Below are positions 1 to 8,863 of a DNA stretch of 64,000 nucleotides, in pieces. The notes under the pieces were generated by a model. The model was not told the origin of the DNA. It saw only the letters and a program-made list of their open reading frames with translations, and did not search any database. The first letter of the stretch is position 1. Every line of letters begins with the position of its first letter. Position numbers and translations under genes: made by a program. Source of the stretch: Sabulibacter ruber. Its GTDB lineage: Bacteria; Bacteroidota; Bacteroidia; Cytophagales; Hymenobacteraceae. The stretch spans positions 1,736,001 to 1,800,000 of the forward strand of contig NZ_JAFFID010000001.1 in assembly GCF_017355955.1 (NCBI RefSeq). Direction: 5' to 3'.

Positions 1-2205
1 GTTTTTCTCTGAGAAAGACACCCTGGAGCAATTTCTCACCGAGGCTTCTATCTCCGCCTTTGATTTGGAAATGATCTGCTCCAGGTCAAGCTTAACCTCA
101 TTTACCAGTTCCTCCAGATTGACCATTTTGGCCTCCTGGGCGTTCTCTTTCTGGAGTTTAGAAATCTCGGTGAGGTTGGCAATGGTTCTTTTGAACCGGT
201 CAACGGCCCCGCGCATCATGGCAATGATGGTTTCCACCTCTTGCTTCTGAAGGCTTTGGGTGGGTAACTCCACCAGGAGTTCTTCCATGAGCATTTCTAT
301 GTTAGAGATTGGCGCTTTCAGGTCATGGGAAGCCGTGTAGATAAAGTTATCCAGGTCTGAATTGGTGTGGATCAGTTGCTGGTTGGCAACCCGCAGCTCC
401 TCGTTGGTCACGGCCAGTTCTTCGGCCATGGTATTGGCTTCCTGCTCCCGCTTCTCCAACGCCCTACGGGCCTCCACCTGGTTCGTCACATCGGTCACCA
501 GGGCGTAGAAACCTTCCACGCTCCCGTTCCGGACATCGGGCACGTAACTGGTCTGGATATGTTTCTGGAACCCAATTCTATAGGGCATAGAAGCCTCAAA
601 GGACAGCCGTTCTCCGGCCAGGGCGCGCCGCACGTAACCTTCCACGTTCTGGTAGGCTTTCGGGCCGATCACATCTGCCAGTTGCTTGCCAAGGAAGCCT
701 TCTGCCTTGTGCGGGAACCAGTCTTCGTAGGCTTTGTTCACAAAGCCGTACTTCTCTTCCTTGTCTATATAACTGATGAGCACGGGCAATGAATCTGTGA
801 TGAGCTGCAACTGCCGGGCACTGGCTTCTACCGCCTTGCGGGCCTCCACTTGCTCAGTCACCTCAAAGGCCAGCACCAAAATGCCGTCTACCTGTCCCTG
901 TTCATTGAAACGGGCCTGTTGAATGTATTTGAAGTACCGCGGCTCCAGCTCTCCACCCTGTTTGCGAGCCAGCGGAATAAGCATCTCGTGCTCTTCGTGG
1001 GTTTTCCCGGTTTGGTAAACCTCCAGGAAGGTCTGGTAGACGCGGTTGTTCCTGATCTCAGGGAGCGCCTCCAGAATAGGTTTGCCCAGAAGCTGCCGCC
1101 CAGGAAACAACTCCTGGTAAATGGGGTTCACCAGCTCATACACCATGGTGGGCCCATCCAGAATACAGATAGCGGCCGGCGCGCGCATGAAGAGGCGTTC
1201 CAGGCGTTGTTTTTGCTTTTCGGCTTCAAACTGAGCGGCCTGGAGCTGCTTGGTTCTGCGCTCTACCCGTTCCTCTAACTCCTGGTTCAGGGCCTGCAAT
1301 ACCTGGGCATTTTTCTCTATCTGCCGGCGAGCATCTACAAAACCTGTCACATCCAGCGCGAAGATAAGGATGCCGTTCACCTGACCTCTGGCGTCATAAA
1401 GGGCCTGGTAGATGAAATTCCAATAGATGTCTTCGGGCTCCTGCCCTTCGTAGCGGGCCACCGGAATCAGGACTTCTTTCCCCTCAAAAGTTTCGCCGGT
1501 CTCGTAGACGTTCCGGATGATATCGGCCACGGGTTGGTTTTTGAGTTCGGGCAGGGCCTCAAACAAAGGAAGTCCAGACAAGGCCCGTCCGGGGAAGAGC
1601 TGCTGGTAGGACTTGTTCAGCACTTTGTACACCAGCTCCGGGCCTTCCAGCATTGCCAGGGCAGCGGGAGCCTGCTCAAACAAGCGCTCCAGCCTTATTC
1701 TTTGCAACTCGGCCTGAGCCAGGGCTTCTCTTTCCCTTTCCTGGCTTTCTCTCAGTTGCTGTTTGGCTTTTTCGCTCTCAGTGACGTTTACCGTCTCGTG
1801 GATGATGTGGCTGATGTTTCCCTGGCTGTCTAAAACCGGCGAGTTGATGGTGTTCCAGTACCGTTCAATGAAGCGGCTGGGATTGGTCGGATCCGGGATA
1901 TCGTACCGGAAGGTTTCCATCTTATGGGGCTTTCCCGTGGCCAGCACCTGCTCAATAGAATGGCGCAGGCTGCTGATGGCTCCTGCGGCTTCGGGGTTTT
2001 CGGGGAAAACCTCAAACACGTGTTTGCCTGCAATTTCATCGCGCACGGTGAGTGTATCCCGCAAATAGGCATCTGTGGCACCCATGATTATGTACTGGGG
2101 GGTCAGAATCAAGATCAATCCAGGCAAAGAGCCAAAGATCCTGTGAAAAGGCAGGTTCTCTTCCTTTGCTGTCTCACCAAGGGCGGCGGATGAAGTTATA
2201 CTCAT
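1..2205 (-). CDS. Multi-PAS sensor histidine kinase (3' end cut by window edge)
   Basis: Reading leftward from the ATG at 2205-2203, an open frame runs 735 codons to the window edge without a stop, so the C-terminus (most of the ATPase domain) is outside. It has four PAS-like modules of about 130 residues, each closed by a PAC-type end such as DVTGFVDARR. Two central modules are near-duplicates, both carrying the pattern APAA-x5-GP-x(1,2)-VYE/KLVN. A coiled coil (LNQELEERVERR) lies between modules. The DHp helix reads NFIYTASHDLKAPI with phospho-acceptor His627. The last visible residues (RVSFSEKN) match the start of the ATPase domain in the kinase at 38546. No transmembrane segment is seen, so it is probably a cytoplasmic sensor autophosphorylating on His627. 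Ligand and partner regulator are unknown. Confidence 0.93.
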   Translation of the reverse strand, partial: MSITSSAALGETAKEENLPFHRIFGSLPGLILILTPQYIIMGATDAYLRDTLTVRDEIAGKHVFEVFPENPEAAGAISSLRHSIEQVLATGKPHKMETFRYDIPDPTNPSRFIERYWNTINSPVLDSQGNISHIIHETVNVTESEKAKQQLRESQEREREALAQAELQRIRLERLFEQAPAALAMLEGPELVYKVLNKSYQQLFPGRALSGLPLFEALPELKNQPVADIIRNVYETGETFEGKEVLIPVARYEGQEPEDIYWNFIYQALYDARGQVNGILIFALDVTGFVDARRQIEKNAQVLQALNQELEERVERRTKQLQAAQFEAEKQKQRLERLFMRAPAAICILDGPTMVYELVNPIYQELFPGRQLLGKPILEALPEIRNNRVYQTFLEVYQTGKTHEEHEMLIPLARKQGGELEPRYFKYIQQARFNEQGQVDGILVLAFEVTEQVEARKAVEASARQLQLITDSLPVLISYIDKEEKYGFVNKAYEDWFPHKAEGFLGKQLADVIGPKAYQNVEGYVRRALAGERLSFEASMPYRIGFQKHIQTSYVPDVRNGSVEGFYALVTDVTNQVEARRALEKREQEANTMAEELAVTNEELRVANQQLIHTNSDLDNFIYTASHDLKAPISNIEMLMEELLVELPTQSLQKQEVETIIAMMRGAVDRFKRTIANLTEISKLQKENAQEAKMVNLEELVNEVKLDLEQIISKSKAEIEASVRNCSRVSFSEKN

Positions 2206-2338
2206 GTAATAAATCCGGGATAACGCGTCAGAATGCCCGCTATACGCGAAACTGGCCCTAAAAGATTACGTTACAACCAAAATGCAGAAAAATTTCAATT
2301 GTTTGAAAAACAGCCCAAAAATGCCTTTCCACCCTGCA

Positions 2339-2368
2339 CCACCTGTTCTTCTTTAAAGCAACAGGTGG
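2339..2368. other. Gap 2206-2516 with a short inverted repeat
   Basis: The 311-base gap between divergent genes holds no supported gene. It contains CCACCTGTT (2339-2347) and its exact complement AACAGGTGG (2360-2368) around a 12-base loop. This could be an operator or a weak hairpin; 9-base arms alone do not decide. Confidence 0.3.
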
Positions 2369-2516
2369 CACTGTACCTGGCCTTAAGTGCTTAGACCTTG
2401 AATTCTAATTTCTTAAATCTGTTCTCCCCAGCACAAGAACGCCCCCCAACGGTAACCATCCTGTGTTCAATCCGTTTTATAAGCTGCAATAGAGTAAGAA
2501 CTTAATACATACCCAT

Positions 2517-2819
2517 ATGAAAAAGGTAACATTTTTAGCGGCTTTGTTTCTGGCTGCCGGACTGCAGATGAACTCCGCGCAGGCCACTGACCTTCCGGTA
2601 AAGGCGGCTCAGGACACCACCCAGGCCATGACCAACAAGGAACGGGCTAAAACCGGAGCCAAACAAGTTGGGCACGGTGCCAAATCGGTGGGAAAAGGTA
2701 CCAAGAACCTGGCGGTGAGCGGCGCCAAAGCTACTGCCAAAGGTGCTAAAAAAGCCGGGAAAGCAGTAAAGAACACCGCCAAGAAAGGCGCTCAGAAAGT
2801 AGACCAGAAGGTTGACTAA
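2517..2819 (+). CDS. Small secreted Lys/Ala-rich basic protein
   Basis: Encodes 100 residues. Residues 1-23 form a clear Sec signal peptide (MKKVTFLAALFLAAGLQ then cleavage near AQA). The mature part is strongly basic and low-complexity: it repeats KxxGK/AKxxAKGAKKAGKAVK-type units and has no cysteines or aromatic residues. A strong hairpin terminator follows 21 bases after the stop, so it is probably monocistronic. A similar small secreted Lys/Ala-rich protein is encoded at 33417. Composition suggests a surface or periplasmic polycation binding anionic polymers (DNA, LPS, peptidoglycan), but this is inference from charge only. No named family is recognised. Confidence 0.8.
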   Translation: MKKVTFLAALFLAAGLQMNSAQATDLPVKAAQDTTQAMTNKERAKTGAKQVGHGAKSVGKGTKNLAVSGAKATAKGAKKAGKAVKNTAKKGAQKVDQKVD

Positions 2820-2840
2820 CCTTTTGGCCAGTACATAAGA

Positions 2841-2871
2841 AAAGCCTTGCCCTCACCGGCAAGGCTTTTTG
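2841..2871 (+). terminator. Rho-independent terminator of the small basic protein gene
   Basis: Perfect 11-bp stem: AAAGCCTTGCC (2841-2851) pairs with GGCAAGGCTTT (2858-2868), with a 6-base loop and a T-run that continues to 2870. Confidence 0.9.
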
Positions 2872-2879
2872 TTTGCCTG

Positions 2880-2917
2880 CGTTTTAGGGCTTCCTTTCTG
2901 AAATAAGCCTTAAAACG
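2880..2917. repeat. Intergenic palindrome family, copy 1
   Basis: Imperfect palindrome starting CGTTTTAGGGCTT and ending AAGCCTTAAAACG around a TTTCTGAAA centre. It lies 22 bases beyond the stop of the CDF transporter gene, between convergent genes. Confidence 0.75.
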
Positions 2918-2939
2918 TTCTTTTCCACCGTGTTCCTTA

Positions 2940-3914
2940 TTAGTTTGGTCTGCCTTCCTCGTTCCCGGTTTCGGGTAGTTTAGAGACGGGCATGATCACA
3001 AACTCCTGGATGCGCCAGTTCAGGCTTTCAATTTCCTCGGCCAGTCGCTCTAGGCGTGGCATCAGGTTTGTCTCTTCCTGCGGCACCACAAAGGCCTCAC
3101 CCAGGTAAATGTGGCCGTCTTCGCGCATCCTGAACGCGTGTTCCTTCACCCACGGTTGGGCCTGCAATTTCTGCCTGACCTGCTGAAAGAGAGGATCGGT
3201 TTTCTGGTCATCCACGTTTTTAGGAATCTGGTCCATCAGGTCACACACGGCCTGTTTCAGGTTGGTGTACCCATCTTTGATGATGTCCAGGGAAATGATG
3301 AGAGCCGCTACTGAATCGGCCCACCACCAGCCCAGTCCAATGCCCAGAATGCCGGGAATGGCCGCTGCTCCGGTCATCCAGTCGGCTTTGTTCATGTCGG
3401 CATCGGTATAGAGGTTCTTTTCGTGCAGTTTCTTGGCCAGGGGCAACTTCAGGCGGCCCAGAATCATGGCCGGTACCGTGCTGTAGACCATGGCGGCAAT
3501 CATGAGATAACCCAGCCATACTTCTTGCCCGAAGATGACTTTGATACCGATAGTGGGGTGTTCCTGTTTAAGGAGCGTGGAGGCGGAATCATAGATAAGG
3601 AAAGCGCCTACGCAAAACAAGGCCAGGGCACTGCACAGGTACGCAATATTCACTACGCGGTGGTAGCCGTAAGGGAAGTCTTTGTTAGGTTTTTTGTGAA
3701 AGACGCGGGAGGCGACCAGGAACGAAATGGAGGGTGTAAGACTCAGTAAGTCTTCAAACCAGGCGGTTTTCATGGCTTGGGAGTTGCCCATAGTCAGGTA
3801 CACCACCACCGCGGTGGAGACCAGATACGCCACCGTGATCCACTCCAGTTTCTTTGCTTTCCGGAAAACCGGCCGAAGTTCCTCCGGGTATTCAAATCTG
3901 TTGATTGGATTCAT
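2940..3914 (-). CDS. Cation diffusion facilitator (CDF) family transporter
   Basis: 324 residues, the usual CDF length. About six hydrophobic segments lie in residues 24-210 and a soluble C-terminal domain from about 215 to 310. Known CDF proteins are proton-coupled divalent-metal exporters (Zn, Fe, Mn, Co) of the inner membrane. The canonical D-xxx-D and H/D-xxx-D metal pairs of TM2 and TM5 are not intact here: TM2 reads WFEDLLSLTP (D55, then L59) and TM5 reads DADMNKADWM (M174, then D178). Substrate or mechanism may therefore differ. The ATG overlaps the stop of the upstream lipoprotein gene by 4 bases, implying translational coupling. The family call is firm; the metal cannot be named. Confidence 0.88.
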   Translation of the reverse strand: MNPINRFEYPEELRPVFRKAKKLEWITVAYLVSTAVVVYLTMGNSQAMKTAWFEDLLSLTPSISFLVASRVFHKKPNKDFPYGYHRVVNIAYLCSALALFCVGAFLIYDSASTLLKQEHPTIGIKVIFGQEVWLGYLMIAAMVYSTVPAMILGRLKLPLAKKLHEKNLYTDADMNKADWMTGAAAIPGILGIGLGWWWADSVAALIISLDIIKDGYTNLKQAVCDLMDQIPKNVDDQKTDPLFQQVRQKLQAQPWVKEHAFRMREDGHIYLGEAFVVPQEETNLMPRLERLAEEIESLNWRIQEFVIMPVSKLPETGNEEGRPN

Positions 3915-4390
3915 GGTCTGATTCTGTTTTCTAGGGCTGTTTTCTGTTGGTTCAGGAAAGTCTCCAGCTTTATAGTGAAAGCGTTCTCTCCCATGACAAT
4001 GGCCATGACGTGCTTCTTTTTCGCCACCTCGGCAAAGGGCCTGGTAAAGGAGATCTTACTTTTCCAGGGAGAATCATCTGTGATACCGGCAATGACCACG
4101 TGCAGCTTTCTCTTCTCCAGTTCTTCCAGCAGGTTCTGCTCTGTATCATTCTGCCACTGAATGCTGGCGTTAATGCTTTTGGCAAAGGCTTTTACCAGTT
4201 CTGGCTCTATGCCGGCAGGTTCTGCTGCTCCTTTCACTACCCAGGGCGGATTTTCTGAATACCCTACCACCAGAGTGCCATTGGTTACTTTTTCCAGCGT
4301 TTTCTCCGGGTCTTTGGGGTAGTTTTCGCACCCGGCTAAGAAGAGCAGGGTGTACAGGAGCAGAAAAATACTTTTTAAGCGTGTCTGCAT
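3911..4390 (-). CDS. Half-size family-3 solute-binding lipoprotein
   Basis: 159 residues. A lipoprotein signal (LLFLAGC, cysteine about residue 21) is followed by one lobe of a bacterial family-3 extracellular solute-binding protein: GTLVVGYSENPPWVV, then GIEPELVKAFAKSI, then a stretch like the usual 'D..i.g.t.t.eR...i.fT.P' region (ITDDSPWKSKISFTRPF). Full family members have about 230-260 residues in two lobes; the crossover and second lobe are mostly absent, with only a short basic helix after residue 130. It overlaps the CDF transporter gene by 4 bases, so the two are almost certainly co-expressed. It may sense or bind a ligand for that transporter. No ABC permease or ATPase gene is nearby. 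Confidence 0.8.
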   Translation of the reverse strand: MQTRLKSIFLLLYTLLFLAGCENYPKDPEKTLEKVTNGTLVVGYSENPPWVVKGAAEPAGIEPELVKAFAKSINASIQWQNDTEQNLLEELEKRKLHVVIAGITDDSPWKSKISFTRPFAEVAKKKHVMAIVMGENAFTIKLETFLNQQKTALENRIRP

Positions 4391-4692
4391 CAGTTATGTA
4401 AGTTTTATTGGAAAATACACCCAAGACGTAGGGCTTAGCTTGCCTAACCAAGCCTGTATTTAAAACATTTTATAGAAATTGCTGTTAGTACGCACTCCCC
4501 TGCCCAATGTTTAAAATGGTACCTGGCGCCTGGCTGGTCTTTTAAGCTTACTTCTGGCAAAGCACCCCTAAAACGTAGATACCAGAATAGCGCCTCTCAT
4601 TTTAACCGCTCTATTATTTATTACTAAAATAATATTAAATTAAACTCTGCAATGTACCTTATACCTGGCAAGCGATACGTCAACCCTTCTAT
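4391..4692. other. Intergenic gap between divergent genes
   Basis: 302 bases separate the start of the solute-binding lipoprotein gene from the methyltransferase ATG. The right third is AT-rich. No gene, strong hairpin or convincing -7 motif was seen; promoters for both genes must lie here. Confidence 0.5.
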
Positions 4693-5613
4693 ATGATAAA
4701 GAAATTCAAGAACACGGTAAGAACACGCATGGGCAACGCGGTGCAACCAATGGTAGAAGCAATGGTAAAACAGCGCCTGTTGCCCATGGACAGCAGAATT
4801 CTGGACAACTCCTTTATCACGGGTAAACTTCTGCCTTACAACACGGCCTCGGCGGACTATGTAGTGAAAGTGGAAAAAGACCAAAGGGCTTCCTCTACCC
4901 GCTTGCCAGTGCCTCCCATTGAATACTGGGAAGGATACGCCGATACAGAGGAGGATTACTTGGCCGGCGGCAAAAAAGACATGGACGTACTGCTTAGCAT
5001 CCTGGAAAAGGCCGAAGCTTCTCCAAAAACCTTCACCAGAGTACTGGACCTGGGGTGCGCTGCGGGCAGAATGCTCCGGCATTTTCCGGGCACCAAAGGG
5101 AAATCTGAGCTCTGGGGCAGTGACATCAATGCCAGGTACATCAATTGGTGCCAGCAGAACTTTGATGATCCGTTTTTTTTCCTCACCAACACCACGGCCC
5201 CGCACCTTCCATTTGAAGACAATTCGTTTGACCTGGTGTATTGCGGCTCGGTTTTCACCCACATCACCGATACCGCCGATGCCTGGTTCCTGGAACTCAG
5301 ACGGATTCTGCGCAAGGGTGGTTATGCGTACCTTACAATCCATGATGAGCATACCCTTGACCTGATGTTCACCAAATACAAAGATGATCCCCTGTTTTCT
5401 GATTTTGTGGAATCTGTGCGGCAGTTCTATGAGAAACAGTCGGTGCAAGGGCAGAACTATGTCTACTTCAACATCTGCTCAGATCCGGCCTCTCAGATCT
5501 TCTACAACAGAGAATACCTGGTAAAGAAATGGGCCCGCTTTGCCCGCGTGTTATCCGTCACCCCAGAAGCCCACGACCACCAGACCGCCATTTTGCTGCA
5601 GAAGCCTTTGTAG
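4693..5613 (+). CDS. Class I SAM-dependent methyltransferase
   Basis: 306 residues. The SAM-binding motif I is RVLDLGCAAGRMLRHF (about residues 117-132). It is followed by an acidic residue at the end of strand 2 (GSDINARYINWC), a motif near FEDNSFDLVYCGSVFTHI and LRRILRKGGYAYLTI, which is the methyltransferase type 11 layout. About 110 extra residues precede the core and may bind the acceptor. No membrane segment or signal is visible. It stands alone between a divergent gene and a downstream gene with its own promoter. The acceptor substrate cannot be inferred. Confidence 0.88.
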   Translation: MIKKFKNTVRTRMGNAVQPMVEAMVKQRLLPMDSRILDNSFITGKLLPYNTASADYVVKVEKDQRASSTRLPVPPIEYWEGYADTEEDYLAGGKKDMDVLLSILEKAEASPKTFTRVLDLGCAAGRMLRHFPGTKGKSELWGSDINARYINWCQQNFDDPFFFLTNTTAPHLPFEDNSFDLVYCGSVFTHITDTADAWFLELRRILRKGGYAYLTIHDEHTLDLMFTKYKDDPLFSDFVESVRQFYEKQSVQGQNYVYFNICSDPASQIFYNREYLVKKWARFARVLSVTPEAHDHQTAILLQKPL

Positions 5614-5679
5614 GGGGTAGCTACTTTTATACTGCCAACCAGCTTTGCCCGTTTTTCCTCCAGAAAGTCCCGCACTTCT

Positions 5680-5687
5680 TATCTTTG
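5680..5687 (+). promoter_or_regulatory. Candidate Bacteroidota -7 promoter element
   Basis: TATCTTTG followed by C matches the TAnnTTTG consensus. It lies 55 bases before the ATG at 5743, leaving a leader of about 50 bases. The upstream -33 element is poor (TTTTTCC around 5652-5658). Confidence 0.5.
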
Positions 5688-5742
5688 CAGAAATGGGAAC
5701 TGCTTCTGAGAGGAAGATTGGTTCTGTGTTGGCATCTCTTAT

Positions 5743-6342
5743 ATGAAAAGATTAGCATTCTCGTTCTTCCTGCTTCTGGCAGCATTACCCAGTTTTGCGC
5801 AGGTAAGCCAGACCTCTGGCTCTTTTACTCCCGGGCATTACTATACCCCAGAAGGAACCCGCGTGGAAGGTTTACTCAGACACACGTTTGGCAACTCCTG
5901 GGGCGACAGCCCTGACAACTTTATCACGTTTAAGCCCGCCCCGGAAGCAAAGGAACAGAAGCTGACGGTTCAGGACATCTCTGCCTTTGTGACGGGCCAG
6001 GATAGCTTTACCGTAAAGCAGAACTTTGACATTAATGACCATGACCATTATGCCAAAGACTTTGTGCGGGTGGTAAAATCTGGCGAGATCAGTTTGTACC
6101 TGCATTACAGCACTGTCTCCACCCAAACCAGAAAACTTGTCCTGACATACTTGCTGGAGAAAGATGGCGAACTGTACCGCATGGTTAGGCCGGCTAACTT
6201 CAATGATCAGCTTCCCATCCTTATCGCCGACAACAAAGAGCTCCTGAACAAGATCAAAACCAAGGAATACAAGTTTGCCGATCTGCAGAAAATCATTGAG
6301 GAATACAACCAATGGTACGCTCATAAAGGAGCGACTCCCTAA
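5743..6342 (+). CDS. Secreted protein of unknown function
   Basis: 199 residues. A Sec signal peptide (MKRLAFSFFLLLAALPSFAQ) has predicted cleavage after residue 19. The mature part begins with GSFTPGHYYTPEGTRVEGLL, which resembles the start of Bacteroidota secreted proteins that describe a surface 'open' barrel, but no domain is recognised. It contains a DINDHDHYAKDF segment and an amphipathic C-terminal helix. No lipobox or C-terminal sorting domain is present. A long bidirectional hairpin closes the unit. I do not assign a function. Confidence 0.78.
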   Translation: MKRLAFSFFLLLAALPSFAQVSQTSGSFTPGHYYTPEGTRVEGLLRHTFGNSWGDSPDNFITFKPAPEAKEQKLTVQDISAFVTGQDSFTVKQNFDINDHDHYAKDFVRVVKSGEISLYLHYSTVSTQTRKLVLTYLLEKDGELYRMVRPANFNDQLPILIADNKELLNKIKTKEYKFADLQKIIEEYNQWYAHKGATP

Positions 6343-6367
6343 CCACCTAAGAACATTCAAGACCATA

Positions 6368-6417
6368 AAAACAGCATCGGGCAATCTCTCCATGGGGAGA
6401 TTGCCCGATGCTGTTTT
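6368..6417. terminator. Bidirectional terminator, 21-bp stem
   Basis: Positions 6368-6388 pair perfectly with 6397-6417 around an 8-base loop. A-runs and T-runs on both sides make it functional in both directions. It sits between the convergent stops at 6342 and 6431. Confidence 0.92.
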
Positions 6418-6430
6418 AGACATCCATCCT

Positions 6431-8833
6431 CTACCGTAAACCTGCCCGTTTTGCGGCTAGTTTCACGGAAAGAACGGCAAACGAGATCACGCTCAGGGTA
6501 CTCACCGGCATGAGAATGGCGGAGACAATAGGCGTAAACTCACCCATCACGGCCATGGTCAACCCGATGATGTTGTAGACGAAGGACACCCCGAAGGCGG
6601 CCAGAATCAACCGGAGGCTGGTTTGGGAGAACCGGATGAAATGGGCCAGTCTGGCGAGTTTACCGGCATCCAGAATTCCGTCACAGGAGGGGGAGAAACC
6701 GGTTACGTTGTCGGTGAGGGCCAGGCCCACATCGCTCTGGCGCAGGGCTCCCGCATCGTTCAGCCCATCGCCCACCATGATGGGCGAACGCCCCTCCTCT
6801 TTCAGGCGCTGGATGTACTCCAGTTTCTGCATGGGCGACTGGTTGAACCGGAAATCGGCCTCCGGCCCGAACAGTTCGCGCAGACGCGGCGCCTCGCTGT
6901 CGTTGTCACCGGAAAGCACGGCCAGTTTTTTGGTTTTGCCCAGTTCCTGCACCAGTTCTTTCAGGCCTCTGCGGTACACGTTCTGGAACACGTAGTACCC
7001 GCGCACCTGGCCGTCCAGGGAGATAAATACCTTGGTCTGCTTCGTGTCCTGATCGGCCCCAAACTCGGCGCCTACCCAGGCCGCAGACCCGATGGAGATG
7101 TTCACATCGCCCACCAGGCCTTGTAGACCCGCGCCAGGTTTTTCGGTGAAGTTGAGCACCGGTTGCGGTTTTCCTTGCAGTTGGGCGTACAGACGTTGGC
7201 TTAGCGGGTGCGTAGAATGTTTTAGTACTGAGCGTACCAACTGCTCTTCCTGCGCGTTCAGGGCGTGGCCCACAAACGTAATCTGGGCGGCGCTGGGCTC
7301 GGTTAGGGTACCGGTTTTATCAAATACCACGGTATCGGCTTTGGCCAAGGCTTCCACCACGCCGCTGTTCTTGAGGTAGAATTTATGCCGCCCGAAGATG
7401 CGCAACGTAGCCCCCAGCGTAAAAGGCGTAGCCAGCGACAAGGCACACGGACAGGCAATCACCAGCACCGAGGTAAAGGCTTTGATTGCCATCTCGGTAT
7501 CTCGCGGCACCCAGTACACCAGAGACGCGGCGGCAATGATCAAGGTCGCAATCAGGAAGGGCTTGCCCACGGCGTTGGCGTAGTTTTCAATGGTCTGCTT
7601 TTCCTCTTTTTTGAAGTTGACGTGGTTCCAGAGTTGGGTCAGGTAACCTTGCGATACTTCTTTTACTACCTCCAACTCAATGCCCTCGCCTAGTTGCCGG
7701 CCCCCGGCATAGATCACCTCGCCGGCTACCCGCGCCACTGGCACAGATTCACCGGTCACAAAGCTGTAGTCAATGTTGGCGGTACCGCGCAGCAAGATGG
7801 AATCGGCGGGGATGAGTTCGTGGTTGCGCACCAGAATGCGTTGGCCTTTTTGCAGCTCTTTCACCGAGGTAGGCGTTTCCTGCCCGTTTTTCAGAACCGA
7901 CACCGAAATGGGGAAATATGAGGTGTATTCCCGGTCAAAGGCCAGCGAGTCATAGGTGCGGCGCTGCACCAATTTGCCGATCAGCATGAAGAACACCAGG
8001 CCGGTGAACGAATCCAGGAAGCCGGGGCCTTTGCCGGTGGCGATGTCATAGATACTCACGCTGAACAAAGACATGAGCCCAATGGCGATGGGCAGATCCA
8101 GGTTGATCATGCGCTGCTGCAATCCCTGCCAGGCGCTGGTGAAGAACCCGCGGGCACTGTACAGGAACACCGGCAAAGCCAGCAACACGTTCAGCCACCC
8201 AAAGAACCGCCCGAAGTGGTGCTGCAATCCGCCGAAGTACTCGGGGAAACTCAACAGCATCACATTCCCGAAGCAGAACCCGGCCAACCCCAGTTTGTAG
8301 TAGATGGAGCGGTCTTTCCTGGGCGCGGGCGCTTCCATGTCTGCCAGGGTGATCTGCGGCTCGTAACCGATGTGGGCCATCAGTTCCACTACCTGGGCCA
8401 GGGTGGTTACCCCCTGCTCAAAGGTCACGGCGGCTTCTTTGCGCAGGAAGTTTACGTGTACATCGGTGACGCCGGCGTTCAGACGGTTGAGGTTCTCCAG
8501 CAGCCAGATACAGGAACTGCAGTGCATCTGCGGAATATGGAACGTGATCTTGCTCACGGTGTCGTTCTGGAAATCCAGCAACTGCCGCTGGACTTTGGCA
8601 TCGTTGAGGTAGGCGAACCGCGCGGAGGCAATGGGGTCTTTCACCGAGATGCCGGGGCGGTTGTCCAGGGTATAATAGGTGCAGAGGTCGTTCTCGGCCA
8701 GGAGTTCATACACTACTTTGCAGCCTTCGCAGCAGAACTCTTTTTGGTCAAACCGGATGGGGGTGCCGGGGCATTCATCGCCGCAATGATAGCAGGTGTG
8801 GACATCAGTCTCTGGATGTGCGGTCTGGAGCAT
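6431..8833 (-). CDS. ccoI: CcoI/FixI-type copper P-type ATPase
   Basis: 800 residues, typical of the CcoI/CopA2 class that delivers copper for cytochrome oxidase assembly. The N-terminus holds a Cys-rich metal-binding region (C14, C17, C21, C34, C35, C38), followed by an HMA domain with MHCSSC (C105, C108). The membrane domain carries the CPC motif (461-463). The catalytic parts are TGES (360-363), DKTGT (phosphorylated Asp505) and GDGLNDAGAL. In many Bacteroidota ccoI is followed by ccoS and ccoNOP; here it stands alone and converges on a secreted-protein gene. It is read from a candidate promoter at 8856-8863. It likely transports Cu(I) across the inner membrane. Confidence 0.93.
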   Translation of the reverse strand: MLQTAHPETDVHTCYHCGDECPGTPIRFDQKEFCCEGCKVVYELLAENDLCTYYTLDNRPGISVKDPIASARFAYLNDAKVQRQLLDFQNDTVSKITFHIPQMHCSSCIWLLENLNRLNAGVTDVHVNFLRKEAAVTFEQGVTTLAQVVELMAHIGYEPQITLADMEAPAPRKDRSIYYKLGLAGFCFGNVMLLSFPEYFGGLQHHFGRFFGWLNVLLALPVFLYSARGFFTSAWQGLQQRMINLDLPIAIGLMSLFSVSIYDIATGKGPGFLDSFTGLVFFMLIGKLVQRRTYDSLAFDREYTSYFPISVSVLKNGQETPTSVKELQKGQRILVRNHELIPADSILLRGTANIDYSFVTGESVPVARVAGEVIYAGGRQLGEGIELEVVKEVSQGYLTQLWNHVNFKKEEKQTIENYANAVGKPFLIATLIIAAASLVYWVPRDTEMAIKAFTSVLVIACPCALSLATPFTLGATLRIFGRHKFYLKNSGVVEALAKADTVVFDKTGTLTEPSAAQITFVGHALNAQEEQLVRSVLKHSTHPLSQRLYAQLQGKPQPVLNFTEKPGAGLQGLVGDVNISIGSAAWVGAEFGADQDTKQTKVFISLDGQVRGYYVFQNVYRRGLKELVQELGKTKKLAVLSGDNDSEAPRLRELFGPEADFRFNQSPMQKLEYIQRLKEEGRSPIMVGDGLNDAGALRQSDVGLALTDNVTGFSPSCDGILDAGKLARLAHFIRFSQTSLRLILAAFGVSFVYNIIGLTMAVMGEFTPIVSAILMPVSTLSVISFAVLSVKLAAKRAGLR

Positions 8834-8855
8834 ACGTCTCGTTATTTAGGTAGTA

Positions 8856-8863
8856 CAAAAGTA
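8856..8863 (-). promoter_or_regulatory. Candidate -7 promoter element of the copper ATPase gene
   Basis: On the minus strand this reads TACTTTTG, matching TAnnTTTG, 22 bases before the ATG. No clear TTG -33 element is seen at the expected distance. Confidence 0.45.

Noticed and set aside
3925-3960. GGGCTGTTTTC match at the end of the solute-binding lipoprotein gene
   Set aside because: It lies in coding sequence and lacks the right arm.
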